Shown here: piece by piece, positions 32,139-44,893 of the stretch
Layout of the letters: the number at the start of each line of letters is the position of its first letter
Numbering within the stretch: position 1 is the stretch's first letter
Assembly (NCBI GenBank): GCA_917880885.1
Contig: OU862908.1
Coordinates: 55,015,819-55,079,818 of the forward strand
DNA from: Limnephilus marmoratus
Taxonomy: Eukaryota > Arthropoda > Insecta > Trichoptera > Limnephilidae
Length of the DNA: 64,000 nt
Direction: 5' to 3'
The notes under the pieces: model-generated
Databases searched by the model: none
Seen by the model: the letters and a program-made list of their open reading frames with translations, nothing else
What the model was told of the DNA's origin: nothing
Made by a program: the position numbers and the translations under genes

Positions 32139-34167
32139 GAAGCAACAAAAACAACACAGATCGTCCCCAATTCAAAAACAAAGAAAATTAAACCATGGAT
32201 TACTCTAGGATTAATAAAAGCCATTAGAAAAAAAAATAAACTTTATAAAATAACACAAAGACCACTAGTTAACAATAAAATTATAATATATTATAAAAAG
32301 TATAAAAATATATTAACTACTCTAATTAGAAAAACGAAAAACGACTATTACTCAAAAATTATAACAGAAGCTAAAGACAATAATAAAAAAATATGGTCAA
32401 CAATAAATGAAATAATAAATAAAAATAAAACATATAAGCACATATCCGAAATATCAGATGGGAAATTAATATATAATGTACAAAATAACACAAAAAAATG
32501 TTGTAATATTTTAAATAACCATTTTAATAACGTTGGAAAAAACCTAGCAAAATCCATAAATTCGACCAATATATCAAATCCACAACACAGAACACAATGT
32601 CAAATAAATAAATTTGAGCCAGTCACAGAAGCCGACATTGACAGAACTATTTCGGAACTAAAAGGAGGTTCTGCCCCCGGCTTTGATAACATAAATGCTA
32701 AGACAATAAAAGCGATGAAAACATACTTAATTCTCCCAATAACACATATAATAAACCTAAGTCTAGCAAATGGCGAGTTTCCCAATAATTACAAAAGAGC
32801 AATTGTAACTCCCATTTATAAAACAGACTGTCCTAAAGATCCACAAAATTACCGCCCGATTTCCCTTCTATCAAATATATCAAAAATATATGAGAAAATT
32901 GTAAAAAAACAAATTTGGACATTCTTAGATGAAAATAAAATAATTAATGATAATCAATTCGGCTTCAAAAAAAAATACAAGTACTCACGACGCGATAGCA
33001 AAAATAACCAACTATTTATATACGGCCCTAGATTCCGATAAAAAATGTATCGGAATATTTATAGACTTGAAAAAAGCTTTCGACAGCATATCACATAAAA
33101 AATTAATAAATAAATTAAAATCTATAGGAATTAATGGGAAAGTCTTAGCATGGATAGCTAGTTATTTACATGAAAGATCACAACAAGTAAAATTACTAAA
33201 TCAAGTCAGCGATTCAAAATATAGCGATTTTTCAATACCCCAAGGTACAGTTTTGGGACCATTGTTATTTATTATATATGTCAATGATATATTCAATATT
33301 TCTAAATATGGAGACATTGTCTCCTACGCTGACGACACAGTCCTATTACTAAAAGCAAACACCTGGTCTGAATTAAACAAAATGGCAAATACAGATATCA
33401 ATGCACTAAAATTGTGGTTTGATAAAAACCTGTTGACTTTAAATTCTAAAAAAACCTATTATTTACCATTTTTCATTAAAAAACAAGAAACACCTAAAGA
33501 AATAAACTTAATAATCCAATCTGTGACAAATACAGAAAACCACAAATGTAATATATCATGTTCAAAAATAGAAAGCAAAACTGATATTAAGTACCTGGGC
33601 ATAACAATAGACCAGCGTTTAAAATGGTCTCCACACATAAATATTCTGAACAACAGAATAAGGAAACTAACATATATATTTAGATGTTTAAGAGATATTT
33701 TAAACGAAAAATTACTTAGAACCACATACTTCGCTTTCTGTCAATCAATTATACAATACGGCATTATAGGATGGGGCGGTACATATAAAAATCAAACACC
33801 AACAATTTACATATCACAAAAACTAATAATAAAAACAATTTTAAAAAAACCCTACTCATATTCGTCAGAACTTTTATTCAAACAATTTAAGGTCAGAAAA
33901 TTAAGTGCATTATACTTTTATCATGCAACATTACAAATTTATAAAGATAATATTAAAAATCAAGTTGCACCCTTTAAAAATAACAGAAGTCTTAGACAAA
34001 CATCAATACTTCCCACTCCAAAATGTAAAAAAAAAATTGGACAATTGAGTCATAAATATCTCGGAGCAAAATTTTTTAATTCATTACCAGAAAAAATTAG
34101 AAACATGAATACCAATATAAAAAGTTTTAAAACTCACCTAAAAAATTATACTGAAAACTTAAACTGA
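32139..34167 (+). pseudogene. J1 ORF2, reverse transcriptase part
   Basis: Continuous frame from the MITE boundary to about 32967, then shifted by one base in an A-run and open to 34167. Motifs: KPWIT linker, SAPGFDNI, IVTPIYK...NYRPISLLSN, QFGFKK, FIDLKKAFDSI (motif A), SIPQGTVLGPLLF, SYADDTVLL (catalytic pair), LTLNSKKT and YLGITID. The C terminus ends in 'FKTHLKNYTENLN'. Family: Jockey-like superfamily. With only two shifts and one insertion it is fairly young. Confidence 0.85.
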
Positions 34168-34320
34168 ATGATATTAAAAAAGCAATACAATAACACCCCC
34201 CCATACACACAAGCCTTGCTTAATTATGGGGGTACACCAAATATTCTACTATGTAATTAATTACTGTATAAAATTTATTTGTAATTTATGTACCTTATAT
34301 TACTAATAAAAAAAAAATAA

Positions 34321-36979
34321 AAAATATATATATATATATTTTACCTTAAATACTCTTGTTAAATAAGATATTCATTTATATACTTGTACGCCGTCTCGAC
34401 ACAGGTATATCCTAGTGAGACAGGCTTAAAAAAAACCAATGTACATATACTTTTTATAGATAAAGAAATAATAAAAAAAAATGTTAATAGAAGCGCTGTA
34501 GAAATTTCAAAATGGCAACCCGAAAGTTGGTCATTGTGGTGCTCCATTTCGTAGTTAGTACTAAACTGCCACGCGTCACGTAAAGCCTACTCTAACTAAA
34601 TTGCATTTAAGAAGTGCCAAAATGATTCGTGTGTGCTGAGAAAACGTTTTAATTACTACGTAAACACCATTAAAATCCAAGGAATAATATTTCATTTGTA
34701 AATGCACGCCAATTTCATATTATTACCGATTATTATAAAAATGCAATTGTTTTGAGCCCGGAGAATTTATGCATCATTAGAGAAAATGCAAGGCCTATTT
34801 ACTAGAGCGGCCTACAGGATCTCGCCATGCGACAAATTATGCAGTCAGTGCTAACGCTAAGTAAAGGTTACCGTTTAAAATATCTCTGTTTATTTATATG
34901 CTTGCGGTACAACAACATACAAATCAGCAGTAACAATGTGTATTAACACCATTCGCCGCCATTTGCAAACTGTCGTTGCTGTATTATAGCTTAAGAGGAC
35001 ATTACCAGAGAAAACCAGAAATATGTCGTTTTTAAATCAGATTTTATACGTATTGACTCTTTTCGACAAAAAATTATAAATGGATTACGAAAGATTGTTC
35101 TTTTATCTAGCATTCGCATGTTTTAAATTTTTGAAAAAAATGTTTATTTTTAGTATAATAAGGTTATAACATAGATCGTTGGCAGATTTGTTAAATTTTC
35201 AAAATAGATTTTGTATTATACCACACCCATTTCAAATCAAATAATCATGCAGTAAAATAAATCAATACATTATCTGGGTATCGCATGTTTTAGAATATTT
35301 TAGTTTAAATAAAATCATTAAAAAATATATACGTACATGTGTTTCTTGAAGAAAATTGGTCCGTTTGTGTATTTATTTGCGCACGTACAATCTAATATAT
35401 TTCAGATTTTTTGACATTCTTATTTAACTAAGACATTATTTAAAAATGATAAATACTCATATTCAATAAATAATTACAAAAAGTACATTATTTTAATAGT
35501 TTTATCATCACGCCTTTCAGCTTTTTTGGATGTAGGTATAAAAAAAGCAAATTAGGAATGAAATAAAATCGATATTAAGTTATATTTAAAAAAAAAGAAG
35601 ATATTACTAATAAGATTAAATTTTAAAAATTTTGAGTTATAAAAAGCTGGTACGGAGAATAATTAATCTTTCTCATTGTAACCGCCCTGCACGATCGTAA
35701 GAACAACTTTCGACGAAATGTGGATTTTCGGCCGCTGGCTGGTTAAACGCTCTTAATACCTCAAAATAAATCAGGCGCCCAGGCTCGTCACTCTAGAATT
35801 AGTAATCGATGCTACTTTTGAATACGAAAATACCATCTTATCTTTTATTTCGTCCATACGCAAATATTCTCTAAATGTCTATCTTTGTCATACATGAACA
35901 ACGTTTGTATATTAAGAATTAACTGGACACATGAAAGCGTTTCTTACTTGCCAAATTTTATCTTGAGTTTGTGGGACAATACCAAGTCCAGATGTGCTGT
36001 AACGTCATTGGTTGATGATGTAGATTTTTAACATCTGAAAGTGTAAGTAGTCAAAATTTATTTCAACACGAGAAAAGGGTATTTATTCTGCTTAAAAAGT
36101 AACATATCGCTTGTTACGTGTTCCGTCTGTGATATTTTAAGCGTTCTCCACAAGTTAACATTACAAAAGCTTCCAATCTTGACTGCCAGCGTTGTAGAAT
36201 TCAGTGTCCAAGTTTCCACTACGAACAATGGCATGAAGTGTACAAACACTTCACCATAAGATGGTGTATGTTTATCTTCTAATCTTTGTTGCACAGGAAA
36301 CTTTTCGTATTAATGGACGTAGCCTAGGAAGGTTCTAATATAATATGCTCGGGCTCGCACTTCCATGTCAGAACCAAAATCATACCTACATTTTTTTTAA
36401 ATTTTTAACCTGTAATGTTTTCCCAAATATTTTTGATCGACGTTATATTATTTCTTTTATCAATAACCATAACCTGTTCTGTGTTATTAATTTTAGAGCA
36501 TATAATTATCATTGCTTACATTATTCAACGACTGTTAAATATAACAGTTTTTTTCTGTGTGTTCGAGGTAACCTCGAGCGTCTTTTAGTGTTTGTTTTAT
36601 AATTGCTTCTAAATGTTATTTGAAACTGAGCGCATTCCTACTTCTAACACTTTCCCGGAGAATCTAAATAAGTTTCAGAAACTGATATATTCCAGTAGAT
36701 CGCTGTATGTTTTTCATGTCAATCGTGTCTATTTATTTGGACTTTGGAAATATTCACGTTAAACAAAGTTGAAAGGTTTCTTGTAATCTGAAAAAATATG
36801 TAAATAAATAATAAATTATTTTAGATATTGAAAATAATTGATTATTTACATTATGCGATGAAAAATGCATATTGTGATCACGGCGAGATCTCAACCTTAT
36901 TGCTTCTCGTGCCTACAAAAAAAATGAAGTGTTTTAGAAGGCTTTAAACTAATTGTAAGAAAACCTTTAAATAGTATAA
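34321..36979. other. Long stretch without a recognised gene
   Basis: AT-rich DNA. Starts with a short (TA)n run at about 34326-34340. No convincing coding region, SINE or inverted repeat seen. Confidence 0.5.
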
Positions 36980-37385
36980 TTGTTGGAGGCGGGTATGACC
37001 AACGTCTCTGCCATAGTTTACTTTAAGTGGCTCGCTACGTTTGGAGTGCGTGGGTTCATCGGGTGACATGGGTCTTTGTCTTGGCGGTAAATGCGCCTAA
37101 CCAGCAGCTGCGTGGCGGGCCGGACAGGGAGCGGTCGGTTTGAGGAGACCATTTGATCTCCCTAGATGGTCTCTTTCGATGCATCGTCTTGTACCACAGC
37201 GGGAGAGATGGATAGTGACCGCTAGATTCCTACCCACCGCTCATACTTTTTTCCTTCCCAAAATTTCCCACTCTTCCTTTCATTAAAAAGATCCTCCATC
37301 AGCATCTCCAAAGATGACATAGACCCGAAGGAAATTATTTTACTCTGAAATTATGGGCCTCCTGCGTGGGGTTAATGTAAAAAAG
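36980..37385 (+). repeat. SINE2 family, longer variant
   Basis: The ends match SINE2 ('ggaggcgggtatg', 'tacccacc', 'agcatctccaaagatgacat'). Between them lies ~125 bp, absent from the other copies: 'cagcagctgcgtggcggg' ... 'gcgggagagatggatagtg'. It contains 'gagaccatttgatctcc' and 'agatggtctc', which form inverted pairs. Either an older full-length form or a recombinant. Confidence 0.65.
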
Positions 37386-37879
37386 GCAAAAGCTCAAACG
37401 TTTAGTGGACTTTGTAGCCTATGTGTTAGTTTATTACGTTACTGTAATATTTATTGAACACGATATCAAAAAGCACTATAAATCCACCTGACCCATATTT
37501 ATTTCATAACGTGACGTATTTGTTGTTTTTTCACAAACGTCTAAGCTCTAAGCATCTATAAAAAAACAAAACTGCCCTAGTTTCTTCCTACATCCATCAT
37601 CACCCCCCATGACGCAAAATCATTCCTCTGGGTACTAAAACAAAAGAACATCCAAAACTTTTTTATTATAAGAGTTATGAGGACGAAATCCGTATTTTAA
37701 TATATAAATCACCCTGAAATCAGTTCGCGACAATATTGACCTTTTTTGAATAAAGACACCAAAGGATACCAAAAGGTACAAGATAATTAAACAAAGGCAT
37801 CACTGTGCAAATAAAACTATCATGTGTTAACCACAAAATGTAAATCTTTAATTAGGGTTTACTGGAAATTTCAACAATA

Positions 37880-39065
37880 TTAAGTGTATTACACTATTAT
37901 ATTTTGCCTATGTTAGAAGTAAACTTACACAATACTCCCGACTTGAACCCTCATTATATAATATTCATGTAGCTGCTTTTGAAAGAATACAAAATAAATT
38001 CTTACGTTTTTTTTAATTTAAAAATGGGTATTCCAGCAATTATGTTGAACTATCGAATTTCTACCGATTTCTTACATATCTGCCTTACACATTTGAAATT
38101 TTTAAGCTTTTAAGCTCTTAAGCTCTTGAAAAAAAATTTGTGTTATTTTTTAAGGTAATATCTAGAACTACTGGATATCTAGAACTACTGCCAAAATGTA
38201 AATTATATGAAATTCCCTCGAGTGAAAAAAAATCGCTAAGTATGCTCCGAAAATTATTATAAACACGTTTTATTTACATATTTGTAAAAAGGACTAACTT
38301 TGTGGCTCGCCATAATTTACAATAAAAAAAACACATAAATTTGTTCAAGACCACTTTTATTTTAAAACACCTTCCTTCCTTCCTTCGTCAGGAGAATATT
38401 ATAACTATACTCTTTAGTTATTAACAAATTTATGTGTTTTTTTATTGTACGTTTTATTTACTTATTTTAGAAGGTATATTTATGAAAAAATTCACAGGGT
38501 TTCTTTATGTGTTATTTTAGATGTTTCCCACGAGATTTTTGCTCTTTTTTAAACGAGCCGTTTTACATTAAACATTTTCACAATTTTTGTTCAAATTTTA
38601 TGGTTTTTAATATTAGCGCGCTCTCTCTAACATTCGTATTTACACATCTCTCCATCTCCTTCTTTTTGAGCGGGTATACGGCGCCTTAAAGTGTCAGACA
38701 GAAGGATTTTCACAGACTTGTATTTCTATATAAAATATTAAATAATGATGTAGTTGTTAGTCCAGAATTGCTCGCATTGATAAACTTTCGAATTCCACTA
38801 TGTAATACTAGAAGTCGGGGTTTATTTCAGTGCAGAACTTTTGGGACTAACTACCAATACGTAGAAATTCCTCTTTTCCCAGAATACTGATGGAGGGAAA
38901 TAATTATACAAATTCAGTGGACATCTTCAATTTGTCACTGAACATATACAAAATATTATTTTGTATTTGTTCAGCATTTCAGTTACGTTTAATAAATATT
39001 TTTTAATTTTTACTATCTATAATATGTAAAAGCCCCTTAAAAGGGCCTTAATAAATTAATAAACA
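37880..39065 (+). pseudogene. J2-like LINE relic, interrupted
   Basis: At 37880-38020 a frame reads YVRSKLTQYSRLEPS and AFERIQNKFLRFF, matching the J2 pattern LVRSHLEYNSPIWNP...IERIQRKFLRS. At 38690-38850 DRRIFTDLYFYIK... matches J2 DRRIINDLIFLFK. The ~650 bp between (with a 128-bp MITE) is extra. It ends in a 3' UTR with 'gccccttaaaagggcctta' and 'ataaattaataaac'. Confidence 0.65.
38320..38447. mobile_element. 128-bp foldback MITE, TA target
   Basis: Inverted ends of ~25 bp (CAATAAAAAAAACACATAAA... and its complement, one indel) flanked by TA on each side. The centre has (CTTC)n and 'cgtcagg'. TA duplication fits a Tc1/mariner-type non-autonomous element. Confidence 0.7.
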
Positions 39066-39454
39066 AATAATAAATTCATAACTTTGACGATTCTTAAAAT
39101 GATCGGATATTTAAAAACATTGAGTGATTTCAAAAAAATTCAGTGGAGTAGAACCCTAATAGTGAATTTTTTATTTAAGTACAACAGCTTTTAGTAAAAA
39201 GTGTAAAAATGTAAAAATTGTTTATTTGTCAGGATACAAAGTATGCCAAGTTGGTTTTTATTTTTTCTACAAATCAGGCATACACACTTCTAAGACATGC
39301 TTGATTGGTATGGGTTAACACTTCATGGTGTGGATTTCCCCGGTGTTATTTTCATTATTAACCTTTTCTCCGTAGTTTCCACAGTATATCGGCAATCCAG
39401 CTCTCCCGCAACATTCTTCCTACAGTGGTTTCGTAAAAACCTCTTCTTGTAGTG

Positions 39455-39545
39455 GAAATTCATTTTAAGGAAAGGAAGGAGAGAAAGTTCTGGAAAAGAA
39501 AAAGGCATGAAGGATGGGTAGGGATCTGGGAGTCATTGGGTCCAG
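39455..39545 (-). repeat. Possible SINE2 fragment
   Basis: The minus strand reads 'ccagatccctacccatcc' then 'ctttctctccttcctttcct', resembling the middle of SINE2. Short and diverged. Confidence 0.35.
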
Positions 39546-39741
39546 AAATGATGGACGTATGAATCAATGGTACAATGTGTTGGGTCAATCGGATCCTGCT
39601 AGGAAGTCAAATAGTCTCCTATCAGTCTTAATTTGATTTGAGAAATAAATAATTATTACCCACCCACCCACTCTACACTAATACCTACCCACCCAATCTA
39701 CATTATTAACTAGCAACGACTCCACCCCTATCATAATAAAA

Positions 39742-39893
39742 CATTGTTCGAAACTGTCAAATTAGTATAAGCTTTCCCTGACGAAGGAACGTTTGTTCCG
39801 AAACCGGTCGGATTTGCGCATCATATAAGTGGTTTATACAAAGTTGAATTATTTCATTTTTCTATAATGGATAACCACAAAGTAATAGCTACA
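39742..39893 (+). mobile_element. Single-unit hammerhead-type retroposon
   Basis: A linear unit: left part, then the core CUGACGA, an extra A, stem GGAAC/GUUCC, GAAAC (39778-39804), then ACCGGUC and a 3' part 'ataatggataaccacaaag' ending CAAAAATA. It is nearly identical to the right arm of the foldback at 58306-58583. GUC is the classic hammerhead cleavage triplet and ACCGGU is self-complementary, as expected if two copies pair to form stem III. Stem I is only three pairs. Confidence 0.6.
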
Positions 39894-39937
39894 TTCAAAA
39901 ATATAAATAAATAATTGCCCGTCCCCCTTCTTTAAAA

Positions 39938-41800
39938 CCCATATACGTCAATCGCCCCATTTTTAAAACGGTTAGTAATTTCCGATTAAAAAAAATATCA
40001 CGTGCTTTTATTTTTTTTATGACTAATAATTTATTTATTATGATTCCTTGCAACACTTTTAAACACTTTTTACGGGCGAGACGCCATTTTGTTTTTCATT
40101 ATTCACGTCAAAAGTGTCATAGTGGTTCTTGAAGTAATGTCGCGGAGAAAAAAGTAAGTAAATATAATTTATTTCCATAGTTTTGCTGCAAATTCGACAT
40201 TATGTTACAATATAATATGTATACTATAAAATAATAATATAAATAGTTTGATTAGGCTATATTCCGATATCAATCTGGACAGTTTTATTGTGCGCCCCAT
40301 TTTAGGGGCGGTGAGCGCGGCAGTGTACACATTTTAGAAGTGTTTCTTTCGATATAAACTTTCGATATTCTACAGTTGTACATAAAGATTATCAAATATT
40401 GTTAAAAATAATATCATAACAGCATACTATAATTGTCCCTAAATTGTTTTTTCAGCTTGACGGTGGCCGATATATGCGATACACTGGAGTAGGATGACGA
40501 CATGATAGAAGAGACGATATATAAGTGAGTGTCGACGAATAAATGATTCCTTATTATGGACACCACACCACCAAACAACTTATACATGGCAAACCAATAC
40601 GGTTTGGGTTCGAGAGTTGGTGCATGGCTTCACGGCTTTGTTACCTTGTACAAGCTGAACCTTACCAAGGCGCGAGTACAAGAAACACTAATCCCGAGTT
40701 AGGCGTTGGAGGTTCTGTGGTAACTAACCTTATTGCGAAGTTACCGGCAGGACAAAAAGTCCATGTTTGACAATTTTTTTACGTCTCTCCGACTGTTTAC
40801 CCACCTCAAAGAAGCAGGCAACCAAGCTACAGGTAACATTCGTATGAATCGTGTTGAAAAGGCGCCTGTGAAAGAAATTGCACAAATGAAAAAGCAAGCG
40901 CGTGGCAGTTACTATCAACTGACTGATCAAATATCAGGTATATCCTTGGTCCAATACAACGACAACAATGTGGTAACTGTAACATCCCCCTCGAAGGAGT
41001 CAGCCCGTTGGGCTCGGCTCAGCGATGGTCTAGCAGGGAAAAGAAAAGAGTTGCAATCCAACAGCCGTCGTGCTTTCTACAATATAACAAGTATATGGGC
41101 GGAGTGGATCGACTTGACCAAAACATCGGTTTCTATAGGATAAGTATCAATCGCAAAAAATGGTACTGGCAACTTTTGATGTGGCCTTTGAATGCATCCA
41201 TGAACAATGCATACCAGCTCTACAAATTGTCTCCAGCCGGTCAAGCAAAAGAATATTTAGATTACCTGGCATTTATACGAGAAGTTACCCGAACTTACCT
41301 TGGTCGATATTCAGCAGCACGTTCTATCGGTAGACCACTGAAGCAAACGACAAAAAGACGAAGAGTCCCAGATGGAGTCAGGCTGGATGGTGTAGGGCAT
41401 TTGATAGTATCAAGTCTTACACACATTCGTTGTGCCGAGTGCCACAAAAATACGACTAAGAAGTGCAGGAAGTGTGATGTTGGTTGTCACACAAACTGTT
41501 TTGTCAATTTTCATACTTGAGATTATAGAATGTTGTTCTTAGTTGTAAGATTTTGTCATTTTTATACTTTTGGATACATTCATTGTATACTATAATCCCA
41601 TTTTTATTCTCAACTTCCTAACATTTTTTTATGCTCGGTAATGCGCCCAGCGCCCCATTTTTGGGGCGGTCGATTTCTCTATAAAAAAAAAAAAATTAAA
41701 AAAAAAAATTTATACTACATCATTATTAAAGTCTAATCGAATACTAAAATGGACACAAAATAAGAAAATTAAAAAAAAAATAAAGTTGAGCACACACGGG
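39938..41800 (+). mobile_element. piggyBac-type DNA transposon, decayed
   Basis: Left end CCCATATACGTCAA, just inside a TTAA-like site (TTAA at 39932-39935, two extra bases). The right end reads TTGAGCACACACGGG directly followed by TTAA (41801-41804). The ends match as CCCRTRTRYG-TCAA with one gap, as expected for piggyBac inverted repeats and the TTAA target. The palindrome-like CGCCCCATTTTNGGGGCG occurs at 40293 and 41651, with a partial copy at 39953; these may be transposase-binding sites. Confidence 0.75.
40137..41520 (+). pseudogene. piggyBac transposase relic
   Basis: A predicted first exon at 40137-40153 (MSRRK) ends at GTAAGT. An intron of ~302 bp runs to TTTTTTCAG at 40455, and splicing gives a good N terminus (LTVADICDTLE, then stop). 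Most of the N-terminal half is then missing. The frame resumes at the first catalytic Asp (40534, VDE), with a stop directly after the Glu, then MIPYYGHHTTKQ. The second Asp is in DNFFTS and the third in GGVDRLDQ. The C-terminal Cys-rich domain reads CAECHKNTTKKCRKC. Frameshifts lie near 40769 and 41085. Inactive. Confidence 0.8.
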
Positions 41801-41810
41801 TTAATGCCAG

Positions 41811-42824
41811 CATCCGATGGCGTAAACAATTTTTAAAGACAGATATGATGTGAGATTTTCGCCACAAAAACTATTATCATATTTCTTCCTCCTTCTGTAG
41901 CCAATGTTTTGGTAACTGTTAGCTAAAGAAGAAGTAAGAGCATCACAGTATAATAACCCAAAAATAAATCATGATGGTGTTTAACATGCTCATTCACAGA
42001 GTCTAAATCCGGCCGTTTGTTATTTTCTAGCCGTCTATTTATATCTCCCATCTAATCTGAATATTTATGGATGCATTGATTTGGTGCGAAGTAAATAACG
42101 CTCACTTGCCATCACGATGTTAAATCAATCACTCATGTTGAAGCTTTAAAAAAGCTTTTAATATAACAATATTCTTTCAGATTATGATTTATTGATTCTG
42201 CTTGTGTTTCACAATAAAACACTTTATACGGTATGTGCTCTCTCGTAATTTTGAAATACCTATTTATTATATTCCAACAAACAAACCATTGAAGATGTAT
42301 TACAGTTTTCTAAACTTTCATCTTACGGGAGCAGTAGAACATAACCGGTCATTTTGCTATACTTGTTGCTTTTGGAGATACATTATCTGGTGTGCTTTTC
42401 CTTAGTAGCCAAGGTTCATCGACTTCACGCATTTACCATCATACACGAGCCCATAAATAACCTTTTTCCATAGATAGGGGTGGTTTTTCGCCATCCCTTT
42501 CGAGTTTTTGCTGCTCCTACTCCGAGCTTCAGGGTTAGACAGACCGTTTTTCATATCCAGCAAGAACAAATTGTTGGACCCCTCTTTGTTTGAAGGCAGT
42601 GTGAAAATACGCTATTCATTTTCGTTGGTGTAGCTCCGTTTTCGTACGGGTATTGGTAGGCACATCTATAATACAATGTTAAACTTACGAAGAAGTTGGA
42701 ATTGTATTCCATTTTCTTTGGTTGGAACAAAACAATCGATTTAATAACAATTTTTTATTTGTTTTTTTTTTACTTCAATAATACAATCTTAACTTTTTTT
42801 TGGGTGGGTGGGTGGTTAAGTTTT
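41811..42824. other. Mostly unrecognised; relic of a hammerhead foldback at 41890-41965
   Basis: At 41890-41965 'cttcctccttctgtagccaa' and 'gttagctaaagaagaagtaa' are the arms of the 13.6-kb foldback family with the hammerhead-like cores deleted or mutated. Nothing else here could be supported. Confidence 0.5.
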
Positions 42825-43225
42825 GACGACCGGCGTAATCTAGGGGTAAGGCCCTTGACTCGCAATCCGAAGGTAGTGGAATCGAATCCCGGCATGGGCA
42901 AATAAATTTTATTTGATTAATTTGTGTTATTTCACAATTAATTCATTTGAAATAAACTGTAGTACCTGAATTCGAGGTACGTTCAAGATACGCTCAGTAT
43001 CGCTCAGGTGTAAAACCACCATTCAGAATTAAAACGTTTCTTGAAATGGCTTTAGCCGTGTTTGGTGACCAGATCTGAATGTACTTGCCCAGCTTCGTCT
43101 TCCCCATCTCCTTCCCCTCCCCACTATCTTCAGCTTCACAACATACCCCAATTGGGAATGCCATAGTCTTACTGGCTCTAGACGGGAGCAGCTGAGTCTC
43201 TTGTGAGGTATTCACATAAAAAAGT
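42825..43225 (+). repeat. SINE1 copy, full length
   Basis: The head 'gcgtaatctaggggtaaggc' plus 'cttgactcgcaatcc' and B-box-like 'gaatcgaatcccggc' is followed by 'aaataaattttatttgatta' and the conserved body, ending 'attcacataaaaaa'. The anticodon-loop position resembles tRNA-Val (CTCACAA in sister copies). Confidence 0.75.
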
Positions 43226-43351
43226 GGATTTTTGCAAGGATTTTTTTCATAACCTCAAATTCTTTGTGAAAAAGAAAACAATACAATTATTGATGTGACT
43301 CCTGTTTTAGTACGTGTAATGTCTGCACTATTCACAATACGGCATGTATTA

Positions 43352-44851
43352 AACTACTGGAACCTAAATCTTGCTCAGGGCCAGACAAAATTTCCCCCAT
43401 ATTTCTTAAAAACTGTGCAGGCAGTGTCTCTTACCCACTGTACCTACTCTTTAATCAATCACTTTACACGGGTATGTTTCCGCAAATATGGAAAAACAGC
43501 TTTCTTACTCCAATATTTAAAAACGGAGACAAGTCTTTAGTTGAAAATTACAGACCAATATGCATACAATCGTCGATACCGAAAATTTTTGAAAAGTTAA
43601 TACTTCAAAAAATATGTTCTTGTATAAAATTTAATATTTCATCATTTCAACACGGTTTTGTCTCTGGCCGATCTACCTTAACTAACCTTACACTGTACGA
43701 AAATTTCATCTCAGATGCCCTTGCTAATAGAGAACAAGTCGACTCGATTTATATGGATTTTAGTAAAGCCTTTGATAAGGTTTGCCATAAAATTCTTATA
43801 AATAAATTGTCTAAACTAGGAATAAGTGGTAAATTGTTATGTTGGATTAAGAATTACTTATCAAAACGTTTACTTACTGTCTGGATTAAAGAACACTTGT
43901 CTTACGAATTTGAAGCCACTAGCGGCGTGCCTCAGGGTTCGCACCTTGGTCCAATATTATTTATACTATTTATAAACGATGTCACTTCCATATTCTCTAA
44001 TGTTAACATATTATTATTTGCCGATGATATGAAAATATATAAAATCATTAAAAATACGTATGACTGTTTGTCCCTACAAACCAATTTTATTAAATTCGCA
44101 GAGTGGTGTACAATTAACAAACTTACACTTAACATTAAAAAATGTCAAATCATGAGTTTCTTTAGAATTAAAAACCCTATCAAATATAGCTATTCACTTA
44201 ACAATCACATTTTATTGTCAGAGCCTGTAATAAGGGACCTCGGAATAACCTTCGACACTAAACTACTATTTACCAACCATATTGATATCGTAACTAATAA
44301 AGCTATGAAAATGCTGGGTTTCATTCTAAGGTTATGTAAGGATTTCAAAAATATCCATACATTTAAAATACTATACACAACTCTGGTTAGGAGTCATTTG
44401 GAATATAATTCCCCCATATGGAATCCTTTCTACAAAAGCCACGCAAACTCCATTGAAAGAATCCAACGCAAATTTCTGAGATCAATCAATTTTTTAATTA
44501 GGAATTCCCGCGGATGACATAAACTATAATTCTCTTTTACAAAAAATGCGACTCTTATCGTTAAAAGATAGAAGAATAATTAATGATCTTATATTTTTAT
44601 TTAAAATACAGAATAACTGGTTTGACTCCCATGAATTGGTATCGTTAATAAATTATCATGTACCTTGCAGACCAACTCGATTCAAAACACCTTTTCACTG
44701 CAACAATAATAATACCAATGCAGGACAAAATTCAATCATTAATCACCTGCATACTTTAGGCAATGCATTCGCTAATATTGATCACGCCGCCGGTAACCTG
44801 GCCTCATACAAAAGATGCATCAAACTAAATTTGTCTGCTAGAACCACGTAA
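43352..44851 (+). pseudogene. J2 reverse transcriptase, truncated
   Basis: Frame open from about 43352 (GPDKISPIFLKN) with motifs FLTPIFKNGD...ENYRPI, FQHGFVSGRST, YMDFSKAFDKV (motif A), SGVPQGSHLGPILF, LLFADDMKIYK (catalytic pair), LTLNIKKCQ and DLGITFDTKL. A +1 shift at about 44505-44515 separates the C-terminal part (RLLSLKDRRIINDLIFLF). Family: Jockey/CR1-like; the clade is not certain without alignment. Confidence 0.85.
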
Positions 44852-44893
44852 ACACAATAGGTACATCAGGTAAACATAATATGCCTACCAAAT

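Larger units (their letters stand above)
29880..34320 (+). mobile_element. LINE J1 (Jockey-like), nearly full length, split by a MITE
   Basis: ORF1 with zinc knuckles, ORF2 with endonuclease and reverse transcriptase, and a 3' UTR (34168-34310) with a 'cataattaag' stretch and an A-rich tail. The 671-bp MITE at 31465-32135 interrupts ORF2 between endonuclease and reverse transcriptase. Two one-base shifts are present, near 30630 (C5T5 run) and near 32967 (A run). The 5' end is probably truncated, as ORF1 has no clear N-terminal domain or upstream region. A second 3' copy is at 8.2-8.8 kb. Confidence 0.85.

Noticed and set aside
38380..38395. A further hammerhead-like core (CTGACGAAGG on the minus strand) in the 128-bp MITE
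   Set aside because: There is no GAAAC downstream; the AAGG run continues as a simple repeat.
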